DNA from: Nitrospirota bacterium
Lineage (GTDB): Bacteria > Nitrospirota > Nitrospiria > Nitrospirales > Nitrospiraceae
DNA length: 10,936 nucleotides
Reading direction: 5' to 3'
Assembly: GCA_020028595.1 (NCBI GenBank)
Contig: JAIBHQ010000011.1
Location: 1-10,936 of the forward strand
Below the pieces are notes generated by a model, which did not search any database, was not told where the DNA came from, and worked only from the letters and a program-made list of their open reading frames with translations. Of the stretch, positions 1-6,053 are shown one piece after another (within the stretch, counting starts at the first letter, position 1; each line of letters starts with the position of its first letter). The translations under genes and the position numbers were made by a program.

Positions 1-243
1 GTTGCCGGCGCTGAACAGATAGGTGAATCCTCCAAAAATACCGCCCATGGTGGCAAAGGCGAATTTCCCAATACTATAGGGAAGCGAGGTAAAGACGCTG
101 GCCACACCAAGACCATATTGAGTCCCCGTGTTCTCCATGTCCTCATTCGATTTTTCCTGCGCCAGGCCCATCGGGACCACGGTCAGGCTGGAAAATGCAA
201 CGATCATCACGATCGCCACGGTTTTGGTGAACATATTTCGCAC
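1..243 (-). CDS. small exported protein of unknown function (N-terminal part, runs off the left edge)
   Basis: The first 81 codons are present; the rest lies outside the window. The ribosome binding site decides the start. AAGGAGG lies 7 nt before a GTG (position 243) but 16 nt before the in-frame ATG (position 234), so GTG is preferred, and this adds only three residues. Residues 2-28 form a Sec signal peptide: a basic start (R2, K7), a hydrophobic core (TVAIVMIVAFSSLTVV) and a probable signal peptidase I site at GLAQ. The mature start is charged (EKSNEDMEN). It is followed by a Gly-, Ala- and Phe-rich stretch (GLGVASVFTSLPYSIGK, then GGIFGGFTYLFSAGN) that looks like one or two short membrane or amphipathic segments. 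I do not recognise the family. A periplasmic or inner-membrane-associated small protein is the most that can be said. Confidence 0.75.
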   Translation of the reverse strand, partial: MRNMFTKTVAIVMIVAFSSLTVVPMGLAQEKSNEDMENTGTQYGLGVASVFTSLPYSIGKFAFATMGGIFGGFTYLFSAGN

Positions 244-297
244 TGGTTCCCCTCCTTGGTTGACGGCACGGTCACTACACGCGCTCGCCGTTCTGTG

Positions 298-326
298 GTT
301 ATAGCAAATTCGCAGGCTGATGCAAA
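298..326 (-). promoter_or_regulatory. putative promoter of the exported-protein gene at 1-243
   Basis: On the minus strand, -35 TTTGCA (326-321) and -10 TATAAC (303-298) are 17 nt apart. A TGC just before the -10 makes it an extended -10. The predicted start near 291 leaves a leader of about 48 nt carrying the AAGGAGG site. This is read from sequence only. Confidence 0.45.
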
Positions 327-346
327 CCCCTCTCTCGGCCGAGCGG

Positions 347-438
347 GATCAGTGATCAGTAATGAGTGATGAGTAAAAGAACGAACTCTCGATTTTTTAT
401 GTTTCTCTTCACTGATCACTCATTACCCATCACTCGTC
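347..438. repeat. heptamer-built inverted repeat (28-bp imperfect arms)
   Basis: The left arm (347-374) is four 7-bp units: GATCAGT twice, then AATGAGT, then GATGAGT. The right arm (411-438), read on the other strand, is GACGAGT, GATGGGT, AATGAGT, GATCAGT. Matched unit by unit, the arms agree at 5, 5, 7 and 6 of 7 positions, so a 28-bp stem with a 36-nt loop (375-410) can form. The loop contains a run of six T (394-399). The right arm supplies the TGA stop of the gene at 437-901, so the element abuts or has replaced that gene's 3' end. It may act as a terminator or mRNA end for that gene. Confidence 0.7.
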
Positions 439-901
439 ACACGCCGCCGTACCCGGCCACGTCCAGTTCCGCAAGGATACCCGAGATCAGCCGGTCCCTG
501 CGTTTCGGCACCACCGCATCCAGTTCCCTCGTGAACGCCTCGGCGGCGACACGGCCGCTTTCCTGTTTCAGGCCGGCTTCGATCGCCAGGTCCAGCTTGA
601 GCGCGCAGAGGTGCTGCACGAACAGGTCGCGACCGCGATTTTCAAAGTCTGCCCGCTCGCCATCGAGCAGCGTCGGGAGAATTCGCTTCAGCCATGTCTC
701 GAATCCGGCCGCGTCCCTGGCATGGGCGACTTGACGCTCATCCACCTCCACCGCGATCTGTACCCCGCCTTTCCAGCTTCGTTTTTTTACATTGAAGGTG
801 CAGCAGAGGAAGCCGGGGCGATCCTTCACCGGTTCAGGGCCATAAAAGAAGGTGATGCGATACGGGGGAGTTTCAGGAGCGGACTGGGGGGATGGCGCCA
901 T
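437..901 (-). CDS. conserved-looking hypothetical protein, 154 aa
   Basis: I do not recognise this protein. It is a complete ORF with codon use like its neighbours, placed between two regulatory spacers. No signal peptide or membrane segment is visible, so it is probably cytoplasmic. The N-terminal half (about residues 12-55) looks beta-rich (RITFFYG, then FLCCTFNVKKRSWKGGVQIAVEV). The C-terminal half (about 60-145) looks helical, with charged heptad-like stretches and a basic PKRRDR near residue 131. The ATG at 901 has no convincing Shine-Dalgarno site. A promoter-like pair ends only 10 nt upstream, so the mRNA may be almost leaderless. The gene is divergent from the M24 peptidase with an 87-bp spacer. 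The last codons and stop run into the heptamer inverted repeat, so the C-terminus (GYGGV) may have been reshaped by it. Confidence 0.65.
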   Translation of the reverse strand: MAPSPQSAPETPPYRITFFYGPEPVKDRPGFLCCTFNVKKRSWKGGVQIAVEVDERQVAHARDAAGFETWLKRILPTLLDGERADFENRGRDLFVQHLCALKLDLAIEAGLKQESGRVAAEAFTRELDAVVPKRRDRLISGILAELDVAGYGGV

Positions 902-911
902 ACCGTGATGA

Positions 912-941
912 ATTGTAGCATGCAGCGACGGCGTTTGTCCG
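912..941 (-). promoter_or_regulatory. putative promoter of the 154-aa hypothetical gene
   Basis: On the minus strand, -35-like CGGACA (941-936) and -10 TACAAT (917-912, five of six consensus bases) are 18 nt apart. The predicted start (about 905) lies only a few bases before the ATG at 901. It lies back to back with the promoter at 954-982. Confidence 0.4.
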
Positions 942-953
942 TGTCCTGCTCAA

Positions 954-982
954 TTGACGGCTTCGCCCGGCACGATTAAGAT
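954..982 (+). promoter_or_regulatory. promoter of the M24 peptidase gene, likely leaderless
   Basis: -35 TTGACG (954-959) and -10 TAAGAT (977-982) have an ideal 17-nt spacer. Only 6 nt separate the -10 from the ATG at 989, so transcription should begin at or next to the start codon. No Shine-Dalgarno sequence is present, which fits a leaderless mRNA. Confidence 0.6.
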
Positions 983-988
983 GCGCGC

Positions 989-2185
989 ATGGATCATCAC
1001 AAACTCATCGCCGACATCCGGCGGGCCGTGCAAGAGACGTCCGGTCTCGACGGCTGGCTGTTTTATGATTTTCGCCACAGCGACCCGCTGGCCTACCGCG
1101 TGCTGAAGCTCGATCCAACCCGCCACGTCACGCGCCGCTGGTACTATTGGATTCCCGCGCGGGGCACACCCGTCAAGCTGGCGCATACGATCGAGCCGCA
1201 CGTACTCGATGAACTCCCCGGCAAGGCCGTCCTCTATGCGGGCTGGGAGGAGCAGCAGGCCGCGCTCAGACGCATCCTGCAAGGCGCGGTGCGCGTGGCC
1301 ATGCAATATTCGCCGCTCAATGCCGTGCCCTATATCTCGCGGGTGGATGCCGGCACCGTCGAGCTGCTCAGGGGTTTCGGCATCGAGATCGTCACCTCGG
1401 CGGATCTCGTCCAGCGGTTCGAAGCCGTGTGGGACGACCGCCAGTTGGCCTCGCACAAACACGCAGCGACAAAGCTCCGCCGCATCGTGGATGAAGCCTT
1501 CGCGCACGTGCGGAGGTCCATTGCGACTCGAAAGACTGTCACCGAATACGACCTCCAGCAATTCATCATGAAGCGATTCCAGGCGCATGGGCTCATCACC
1601 TCGTCGCCCCCCATCGCTGCCGTCAACGCCCATAGCGCCGACCCGCACTACAGTCCGGCCCCGAAGGGGTCTGCGCGGATCAAAAAAGGCGACCTGGTGC
1701 TGATTGACCTGTGGGCAAAGAAGCCGGCCGCGGGCAGCGTCTACGCCGACATCACCTGGACCGGCTTCGTCGGCACGGAGGTTCCGGTACGGCAGCGCGA
1801 GGTCTTCACCATTGTCCGTGATGCGCGGGATGCAGCCTTGAATTTCGTCCGCGCACAGGTCTCCTCCGGCTGGTTTCCCTGCGGGTGGGAAGTGGACGAC
1901 GTCTGCCGGAACGTCATCCGCAACGCCGGCTATGCCGACCGTTTCGTCCACCGCACCGGACATTCCATCGGTGAAGAGGTCCACGGCAACGGCGCCAACA
2001 TCGACAACCTCGAGACGAAGGACGGCCGCCGCCTTGTGCCCCGGACCTGTTTTTCCATCGAGCCGGGCATCTACCTGCCCGGCGAGTTCGGCATCCGGAG
2101 TGAGCTGGATGTGTACGTCTCGGACCGCGAGGCCCACGTTTTTGGCCGGCCGGTGCAGATGGAACTCGTGCCGATCCTGAAATAG
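989..2185 (+). CDS. M24 family metallopeptidase (Xaa-Pro aminopeptidase-like), 398 aa
   Basis: This is a pita-bread-fold, two-metal peptidase that should remove N-terminal residues, typically before proline, in the cytoplasm. The N-terminal domain (about 1-150) is the creatinase-N-like half. The catalytic domain (about 155-398) keeps all five expected metal ligands: D240 (LIDLWAKK), D254 (YADITWTG), H325 (HRTGHSIG), E358 (SIEPGIY) and E372 (RSELDVYV). The substrate-side histidines H220 (ADPHYSP) and H332 (VHG) are also present. VHG replaces the more usual VHE/VHD. The length is normal for the family and no export signal is seen. The start at 989 is supported by the promoter 6 nt upstream; there is no Shine-Dalgarno site. 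The exact substrate (Xaa-Pro peptidase, creatinase-like or other M24 member) cannot be fixed from sequence alone. The gene is apparently monocistronic and ends before a heptamer-type inverted repeat. Confidence 0.9.
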   Translation: MDHHKLIADIRRAVQETSGLDGWLFYDFRHSDPLAYRVLKLDPTRHVTRRWYYWIPARGTPVKLAHTIEPHVLDELPGKAVLYAGWEEQQAALRRILQGAVRVAMQYSPLNAVPYISRVDAGTVELLRGFGIEIVTSADLVQRFEAVWDDRQLASHKHAATKLRRIVDEAFAHVRRSIATRKTVTEYDLQQFIMKRFQAHGLITSSPPIAAVNAHSADPHYSPAPKGSARIKKGDLVLIDLWAKKPAAGSVYADITWTGFVGTEVPVRQREVFTIVRDARDAALNFVRAQVSSGWFPCGWEVDDVCRNVIRNAGYADRFVHRTGHSIGEEVHGNGANIDNLETKDGRRLVPRTCFSIEPGIYLPGEFGIRSELDVYVSDREAHVFGRPVQMELVPILK

Positions 2186-2193
2186 TTGTCGGC

Positions 2194-2251
2194 AATCAGC
2201 CATCCGCTTTTAGCATTGAAAAGTCCGACGCTGACGGCTGAGGGCTGATAG
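2194..2251. repeat. heptamer-type inverted repeat between the M24 gene and tatA
   Basis: The right side has three tandem 7-bp units starting at 2230, 2237 and 2244: GCTGACG, GCTGAGG, GCTGATA. The left side (2194-2207), read on the other strand, gives GCGGATG and GCTGATT. These match the last two right-hand units at 11 of 14 positions, so a roughly 14-bp stem is possible. It lies 8 nt after the M24 stop and 10 nt before the tatA -35, so it could end the M24 transcript. No clear T-tract follows. The unit sequence differs from the repeat at 347-438. Confidence 0.6.
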
Positions 2252-2260
2252 CTTGTTTGC

Positions 2261-2290
2261 TTGACACCACTCTCCTGCGACCGATAGCAT
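2261..2290 (+). promoter_or_regulatory. promoter of tatA, likely leaderless
   Basis: A consensus -35 TTGACA (2261-2266) and a -10 TAGCAT (2285-2290) are 18 nt apart. The -10 ends 6 nt before the ATG at 2297, the same distance as in the M24 gene. No Shine-Dalgarno sequence is visible. Confidence 0.55.
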
Positions 2291-2296
2291 CATATT

Positions 2297-3169
2297 ATGT
2301 TCGGGACAATGGGCTTCTCAGAGTTGATCATCATTCTGGTGATCGTGTTGATCCTCTTCGGATCCAGCCGCCTGCCCGCGTTGGGTGAAGGCGTCGGCAA
2401 GGCGCTCAGGGGATTTAAAAAGGCGGTGCACGAAGAGCCGCCGCCGCCCGACCCGAACATGCCGAATCCTCAAGCAGCCGGTGCGCCGCCTCCGATCGAA
2501 GAAGCCCAAATCGTTCCTCAGGCGCCTTCAACTCAAACTCCGGCACCCCAGACTTCGGCGCATGCGCCGGCTGCCGCCGCGCCGGCCGTCGCATCAGGCA
2601 GTCGCCTTACTCTGGCAGCCTATCACCCGGGGTCGGAAGCAACGCCCGGCACGACCGCTGCCCTCATGGCCTCCGCCACGCCACAGGCCTATCAGCCGAA
2701 ACAGGCTCCACCCAAACCCGCGGCGCCTGCCGGACAGCCGGCACCGACGCAAGGCTACCCCTCGTACCAACCGCCGACGATGGAAGATCGCGCGGCAAGT
2801 CCCGCGCCCGCGATGCGCGCCCAGTATCCGCCTCTCCCGCCGACGGCGCAGACCAAACCGCAGGCCAAGCGTGCCTCGGCGATCGTCAACAAGGATGCCG
2901 TCGCCAGAGTGCAGGCTCAACAAGCGGCCCTTAAGGCAAAAGCCGCACAGCCCGCGCCGGCCTCCTCCGACATGCAACACTTCGGCGAAGGGCTTGGCGA
3001 TGCGCTCCGCACGTTTCGTCAGGCCGTCAACGATGTCCGCTCGACGGTGGACCCGCAGATGCGGACGATCCAGGCTGAAATCGACGCCGCGCAGAAAGAG
3101 ATCGAACAAACCGTCGAAAATGCCAAGCAGATGCCGTCCGTCCAGGAAGAGCCGCCGAAGCCCTCGTAA
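2297..3169 (+). CDS. tatA: Sec-independent (Tat) translocase subunit TatA with long C-terminal tail and duplicated amphipathic helix
   Basis: TatA proteins assemble with TatBC in the inner membrane to let folded twin-arginine substrates cross. Here residues 7-22 form the single transmembrane helix (FSELIIILVIVLILFG), followed by the hinge GSSRLP and the classic amphipathic helix (about 27-46). TatA proteins are usually 60-100 aa, but this one is 290 aa. Residues 47-225 are a Pro/Ala/Gln-rich, probably disordered linker. Residues 229-246 (FGEGLGDALRTFRQAVND) then repeat the first helix (29-46, LGEGVGKALRGFKKAVHE) with 10 of 18 identities. Residues 252-278 look like a charged coiled coil. The start at 2297 is fixed by the transmembrane helix beginning immediately after it. 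No tatB or tatC is adjacent. The HEAT-repeat gene follows 14 nt downstream and is probably co-transcribed. A TatB-like role cannot be excluded, but the N-terminus (GFSELIII) reads as TatA/E. Confidence 0.88.
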   Translation: MFGTMGFSELIIILVIVLILFGSSRLPALGEGVGKALRGFKKAVHEEPPPPDPNMPNPQAAGAPPPIEEAQIVPQAPSTQTPAPQTSAHAPAAAAPAVASGSRLTLAAYHPGSEATPGTTAALMASATPQAYQPKQAPPKPAAPAGQPAPTQGYPSYQPPTMEDRAASPAPAMRAQYPPLPPTAQTKPQAKRASAIVNKDAVARVQAQQAALKAKAAQPAPASSDMQHFGEGLGDALRTFRQAVNDVRSTVDPQMRTIQAEIDAAQKEIEQTVENAKQMPSVQEEPPKPS

Positions 3170-3182
3170 TTCGTCATTCGTC
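3169..3182. repeat. two tandem 7-bp units filling the tatA-HEAT gap
   Basis: ATTCGTC occurs twice in tandem (3169-3175, 3176-3182), overlapping the last base of the tatA TAA stop and ending one base before the next ATG. On the other strand the unit reads GACGAAT. The gap holds nothing else, and therefore no Shine-Dalgarno sequence. Confidence 0.6.
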
Positions 3183-3183
3183 A

Positions 3184-3969
3184 ATGGTCTCTCGAACCCT
3201 CAGCGTGCACATCCTGCTGATCTTTCTCCTGCTCTCCGGCGGCAGCGGCTGCTACGGGAACCAGGCGGCTACAGACCCGAAATCCACCGCGGCTTCCCTG
3301 ATCGTGCTTCTTCAGGATCGCGATCCGCAGATGCGGGTCACCGCAGCGCAAGCGCTGGGGAAGATCGCCGTTCCGGATACGGCGCCGGCGCTGCTTCGCA
3401 GTTTGGATGATGCCGACCCGGCGGTGCGCGCCATGAGCGCGTGGGCTCTGGGCAGCCTCGGTGAGGATGTGCTGGATCAGGCTGGGTTGGAACTGGCCAA
3501 ACGGCTGGATGACCCGTCTCCAGCCGTCAAGCTGTCTTCCGCGCGCGCGCTCGGTGCCCTGGGTGGCACGCAGACGATCATCGAGCTGTTGACGGAACAG
3601 CTGGCACGATCGGACGTCGAAACCCGACGCGCGGCGGTGCAAGCGCTGACATGGCTCGAAGCAGGCTCCGCGTACCCTGCGCTGATCGCGGCCCTTGGCG
3701 ATCCCGACGCGCAAGTCCGGCAAGGAGCGGTCGCGGCCCTCGGCGAAATGGTCGATCCGCGTTCATTGCCGGCCATTCGCGATCGGCTCCTGAAAGACAC
3801 GGATGCCGGCGTGCGCGGAGAAGCGGCGTACCGGCTTGGAAAATTCGGCGATCGCACGATCGTCCCGGCGCTCCGATCGGCGTCCACCCGCGACCCCAAC
3901 GCCATCGTCCGACGCTGGGCTGAGTGGGCACTCGAGCAGATTGTGCCAGCCAGCCCTGATTATCCCTGA
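3184..3969 (+). CDS. HEAT/PBS-lyase-type repeat protein, probable lipoprotein, 261 aa
   Basis: Residues 1-22 are a signal sequence (hydrophobic HILLIFLLLSGGSG) ending at C23. GSGC is a weak but plausible lipobox, so the protein may be lipid-anchored; otherwise it is periplasmic. The mature part is an almost continuous solenoid of six to seven two-helix HEAT repeats from about residue 34 to 252. Typical units are DRDPQMRVTAAQALGKI, DADPAVRAMSAWALGSLG, DPDAQVRQGAVAALGEM and DTDAGVRGEAAYRLGKFG. Such repeats are binding scaffolds with no catalytic residues, so no reaction can be assigned. The original phycobilin-lyase name of this repeat class should not be taken as function. The gene starts 14 nt after tatA with no Shine-Dalgarno site, which suggests translational coupling or reinitiation. 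Its position after tatA hints at an envelope role but does not show a Tat role. Confidence 0.82.
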   Translation: MVSRTLSVHILLIFLLLSGGSGCYGNQAATDPKSTAASLIVLLQDRDPQMRVTAAQALGKIAVPDTAPALLRSLDDADPAVRAMSAWALGSLGEDVLDQAGLELAKRLDDPSPAVKLSSARALGALGGTQTIIELLTEQLARSDVETRRAAVQALTWLEAGSAYPALIAALGDPDAQVRQGAVAALGEMVDPRSLPAIRDRLLKDTDAGVRGEAAYRLGKFGDRTIVPALRSASTRDPNAIVRRWAEWALEQIVPASPDYP

Positions 3970-4016
3970 CGGTTCGTCACGAAACCGCGCAGACGTCATG
4001 CGAAACGGGCGCGTGG

Positions 4017-4039
4017 AGACGCGAAGGAGGGAGGCGTCT
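4017..4039 (+). terminator. weak hairpin in the convergent spacer after the HEAT lipoprotein gene
   Basis: AGACGC (4017-4022) and GCGTCT (4034-4039) form a 6-bp stem with an 11-nt loop, followed by TTTGC. This is a marginal intrinsic terminator for the plus strand. The rest of the 162-bp spacer (3970-4131) shows a short TTCGT/ACGAA dyad at 3972-3982 and nothing else I can interpret. I see no clear terminator for the facing pilZ gene. Confidence 0.25.
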
Positions 4040-4131
4040 TTGCTGCAGGACGTTGACCGACTGAGCGGCGAGCCCGCCCGGTGCAGCGGCGTATCCGCGG
4101 TTGCAGGAGAAGCGTTCAGGGATAATCCGGG

Positions 4132-4647
4132 CTACTTTGAATCGGTCTTCTTGAGCGAATTCACAAACTCGAGCATGCGCGCCCGTGTGTCCGGAGCGAC
4201 GGTCGTGAAGCGGACACCCATGCCTGGGAAAAACGTGTATTGATCGGCTTTCGGGCACACCCACGCGACCCTCCCCTTCGCCTCCAGCCACTCGGCCGAC
4301 CGATCCGGCAGCGCAAACGACACGGTCAATTCGGTTCCGATTGCCACCGGCGCTGTGCTCTCGATGAAGAGCCCGCCGCCACCGACACCCGTCGCGCGGC
4401 TCTCGACCGGCGACCCGTCGGGCGCCAGATACCGGACCTTTGCCGTGAGCGACACGCGCGGCTCCGTCCTCGCTTCGTTGGGGCGTGCCTGCTGCTGAGA
4501 AAAATTAATATAGTCGACGATCGCCCCCCAACTCACCACCCCCAGCACGCTCCCGTCGGATCCCAGCAGCGTGATCGTTTCCCGCTTCGTGTCGAGTTCC
4601 AGCGATTTGCCCTGGTGAGCCTTGGTAACGACCACTGGCAGCTTCAT
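4132..4647 (-). CDS. PilZ-domain protein with an N-terminal beta-rich extension, 171 aa
   Basis: PilZ domains bind cyclic di-GMP and pass the signal to motility, exopolysaccharide or secretion machinery. Residues 58-165 match the domain. The first binding motif is present as R60-TEP-R64. The beta-barrel strands follow (AKVRYLAPDG, GGLFIEST, ELTVSFALPD, AKGRVAWV, GMGVRF). The second motif, normally (D/N)xSxxG, reads GVGGGG at residues 87-92 and lacks both the Asp/Asn and the Ser. Nucleotide binding is therefore doubtful or altered. Residues 1-55 (MKLPVVVTKAHQGKS to VDYINFSQ) look like a small separate beta module. GGAGGG lies 6 nt before the ATG, a good ribosome binding site. The gene has its own -10 and is separated from clpX by a strong terminator, so it is not part of the clp transcript. 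No membrane segment is seen. Confidence 0.85.
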   Translation of the reverse strand: MKLPVVVTKAHQGKSLELDTKRETITLLGSDGSVLGVVSWGAIVDYINFSQQQARPNEARTEPRVSLTAKVRYLAPDGSPVESRATGVGGGGLFIESTAPVAIGTELTVSFALPDRSAEWLEAKGRVAWVCPKADQYTFFPGMGVRFTTVAPDTRARMLEFVNSLKKTDSK

Positions 4648-4660
4648 TCAGATCCCTCCG

Positions 4661-4697
4661 GTATGCCGATTCCAGTGAGCAAGTATAGCGTATGCCG
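4661..4697 (-). promoter_or_regulatory. pilZ promoter -10 flanked by a direct repeat
   Basis: On the minus strand a -10 TATACT (4687-4682) lies upstream of pilZ. No good -35 is visible at the right distance. The octamer CGGCATAC occurs twice, at 4697-4690 (just upstream of the -10) and 4668-4661 (between the predicted start and the Shine-Dalgarno site), 29 bp apart. The poor -35 together with the flanking repeat suggests a regulated promoter. Confidence 0.4.
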
Positions 4698-4715
4698 GGG
4701 GGGCGTCTAACAGCC

Positions 4716-4756
4716 TGAAAAACAACGGGGTGTTCCCTTTAGGAAGAACACCCCGT
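4716..4756 (-). terminator. intrinsic terminator of the clpX transcript
   Basis: GAACACCCCGT (4746-4756) and ACGGGGTGTTC (4725-4735) form a perfect 11-bp GC-rich stem with a 10-nt loop. In the minus direction it is followed by TTGTTTTTC, a good U-tract. A smaller hairpin (4768-4782, 6-bp GCCCTG/CAGGGC stem) lies between it and the clpX stop. On the plus strand no T-tract follows, so it works one way. Confidence 0.85.
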
Positions 4757-4781
4757 CACGGAAACCTGCCCTGCCGCAGGG

Positions 4782-6026
4782 CTATGCAGACTTCGTGTCT
4801 TGTTCGTAAATTCTGATCGGCTGGCTCTTGCCGACGATCACATCCTCGTTGATCAACACTTCCTTGATCTGTTTTTGTGACGGAATCTCGTACATGAGAT
4901 CCAGCATGACCTCTTCAAGAATCGACCGCAGGCCCCGCGCGCCGGTTTTCTGCGAGAACGCCTTGCGGGCCACGGCGGCGATCGCGCCGTCCGTGAATTT
5001 CAGCTTCACCTTTTCGAACGACATCAGCTTTTCGTACTGCTTGATCAGCGCATTGCGGGGTTCGGTCAGCACGCGGATCAGCGCCGGCTCGTCCAATTCC
5101 TCCAGCGTAGCCACCACCGGCAACCGCCCGACGAATTCCGGGATCAGCCCGTACTTCAGCAAATCCTCCGGCTGCACGTGCGTCAGAACCTCGCCGAGCC
5201 GCGTATCGGCCTTGGTCTTGATGTCCGCACCGAAGCCCATTTGTTTTTTGTTGAGCCGCTGCTCGATGAGGGCGTCCAATCCCACAAAGGCCCCGCCGCA
5301 GATGAACAGGATGTTGCTCGTGTTCACCTGAATGAATTCCTGATGGGGATGTTTGCGGCCGCCTTGCGGAGGCACATTCGCCACCGTGCCCTCGATCAGC
5401 TTGAGCAGCGCCTGCTGGACCCCCTCGCCGGATACGTCTCGCGTGATCGACGGGCTGTCGCTCTTGCGGCTGATCTTGTCGATCTCGTCGATATAGACGA
5501 TGCCGCGTTCGGTACGCTCAACGTCATAATCCGCCGCCTGGAGCAGCTTCAGGATGATGTTTTCGACGTCTTCGCCGACATAGCCGGCTTCCGTCAGCGT
5601 GGTGGCATCCGCAAGGGTAAAGGGCACGTCCAGATATTTGGCCAGCGTCTGCGCCAGAAGGGTTTTGCCCGTGCCGGTCGGTCCGACGATCAGGATGTTG
5701 CCCTTCTGCAGCTCGACATCGTCCACCTCGTTGGCGGAGATGCGCTTATAGTGGTTGTGGACGGCGACGGCGAGGACCTTCTTCGCGCGGTCTTGTCCGA
5801 TCACATACTGATCGAGGTGATGCTTGATTTCGTGCGGCTTGCGGAGCTTGGAAGAGATTTCTTCCTTGGCCTCTTCCCAGTCTTCCGCGATGATGTCGTT
5901 GCAGAGATTGACGCACTCGTCGCAGATATAGACGGTGGGGCCGGCGATCAGCTTGCGGACCTCGTCCCGGCTTTTTCCGCAGAACGAGCACCTGAGATGA
6001 CGATCCGTCTTGTCTTGCTTGGGCAT
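4782..6026 (-). CDS. clpX: ATP-dependent Clp protease ATP-binding subunit ClpX, 414 aa
   Basis: ClpX is the AAA+ hexameric unfoldase that recognises tagged or regulatory substrates and threads them into ClpP in the cytoplasm. The N-terminal zinc-binding domain has C13-x2-C16 and C35-x2-C38. In the AAA+ core are Walker A GPTGTGKT (115-122), pore loop 1 GYVG (148-151), Walker [10 protein letters not shown] (175-183), the RKH loop (224-226), the arginine finger region GRLPV (R301) and sensor 2 GARG (362-365). The ClpP-docking loop is QMGFGA (MGF, 263-265) instead of the common IGF/LGF, a conservative change. Length is normal. GGGAGGGGG just before the ATG is the ribosome binding site. The gene starts 27 bp after clpP, surely in the same transcript, and ends at a strong terminator. 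Confidence 0.98.
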   Translation of the reverse strand: MPKQDKTDRHLRCSFCGKSRDEVRKLIAGPTVYICDECVNLCNDIIAEDWEEAKEEISSKLRKPHEIKHHLDQYVIGQDRAKKVLAVAVHNHYKRISANEVDDVELQKGNILIVGPTGTGKTLLAQTLAKYLDVPFTLADATTLTEAGYVGEDVENIILKLLQAADYDVERTERGIVYIDEIDKISRKSDSPSITRDVSGEGVQQALLKLIEGTVANVPPQGGRKHPHQEFIQVNTSNILFICGGAFVGLDALIEQRLNKKQMGFGADIKTKADTRLGEVLTHVQPEDLLKYGLIPEFVGRLPVVATLEELDEPALIRVLTEPRNALIKQYEKLMSFEKVKLKFTDGAIAAVARKAFSQKTGARGLRSILEEVMLDLMYEIPSQKQIKEVLINEDVIVGKSQPIRIYEQDTKSA

Positions 6027-6053
6027 GCCCCCTCCCTGCTAGAGAGATAGTGC

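Noticed and set aside
347-438. CRISPR-like array
   Set aside because: The repeats are 7 bp, tandem without spacers, and inverted. No cas genes are in the window.
950-2203. 417-codon open frame on the minus strand
   Set aside because: It is a shadow of the M24 peptidase, whose five metal ligands and family motifs are intact on the plus strand. The minus peptide has no recognisable domain.
2385-3410. 341-codon open frame overlapping tatA in another frame
   Set aside because: The peptide is an arginine/proline-rich product of reading GC-rich tatA codons out of frame. TatA in the first frame has the correct membrane helix and hinge.
3803-4291. Possible small genes in the convergent spacer between the HEAT lipoprotein and pilZ
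   Set aside because: Open frames there overlap the two real genes antisense and lack ribosome binding sites and recognisable features.
5178-6050. 290-codon open frame on the plus strand inside clpX
   Set aside because: Antisense shadow of clpX in GC-rich DNA, with no ribosome binding site or domain. The same applies to 7183-8310 opposite tig and 8816-9601 opposite the secreted HEAT gene.
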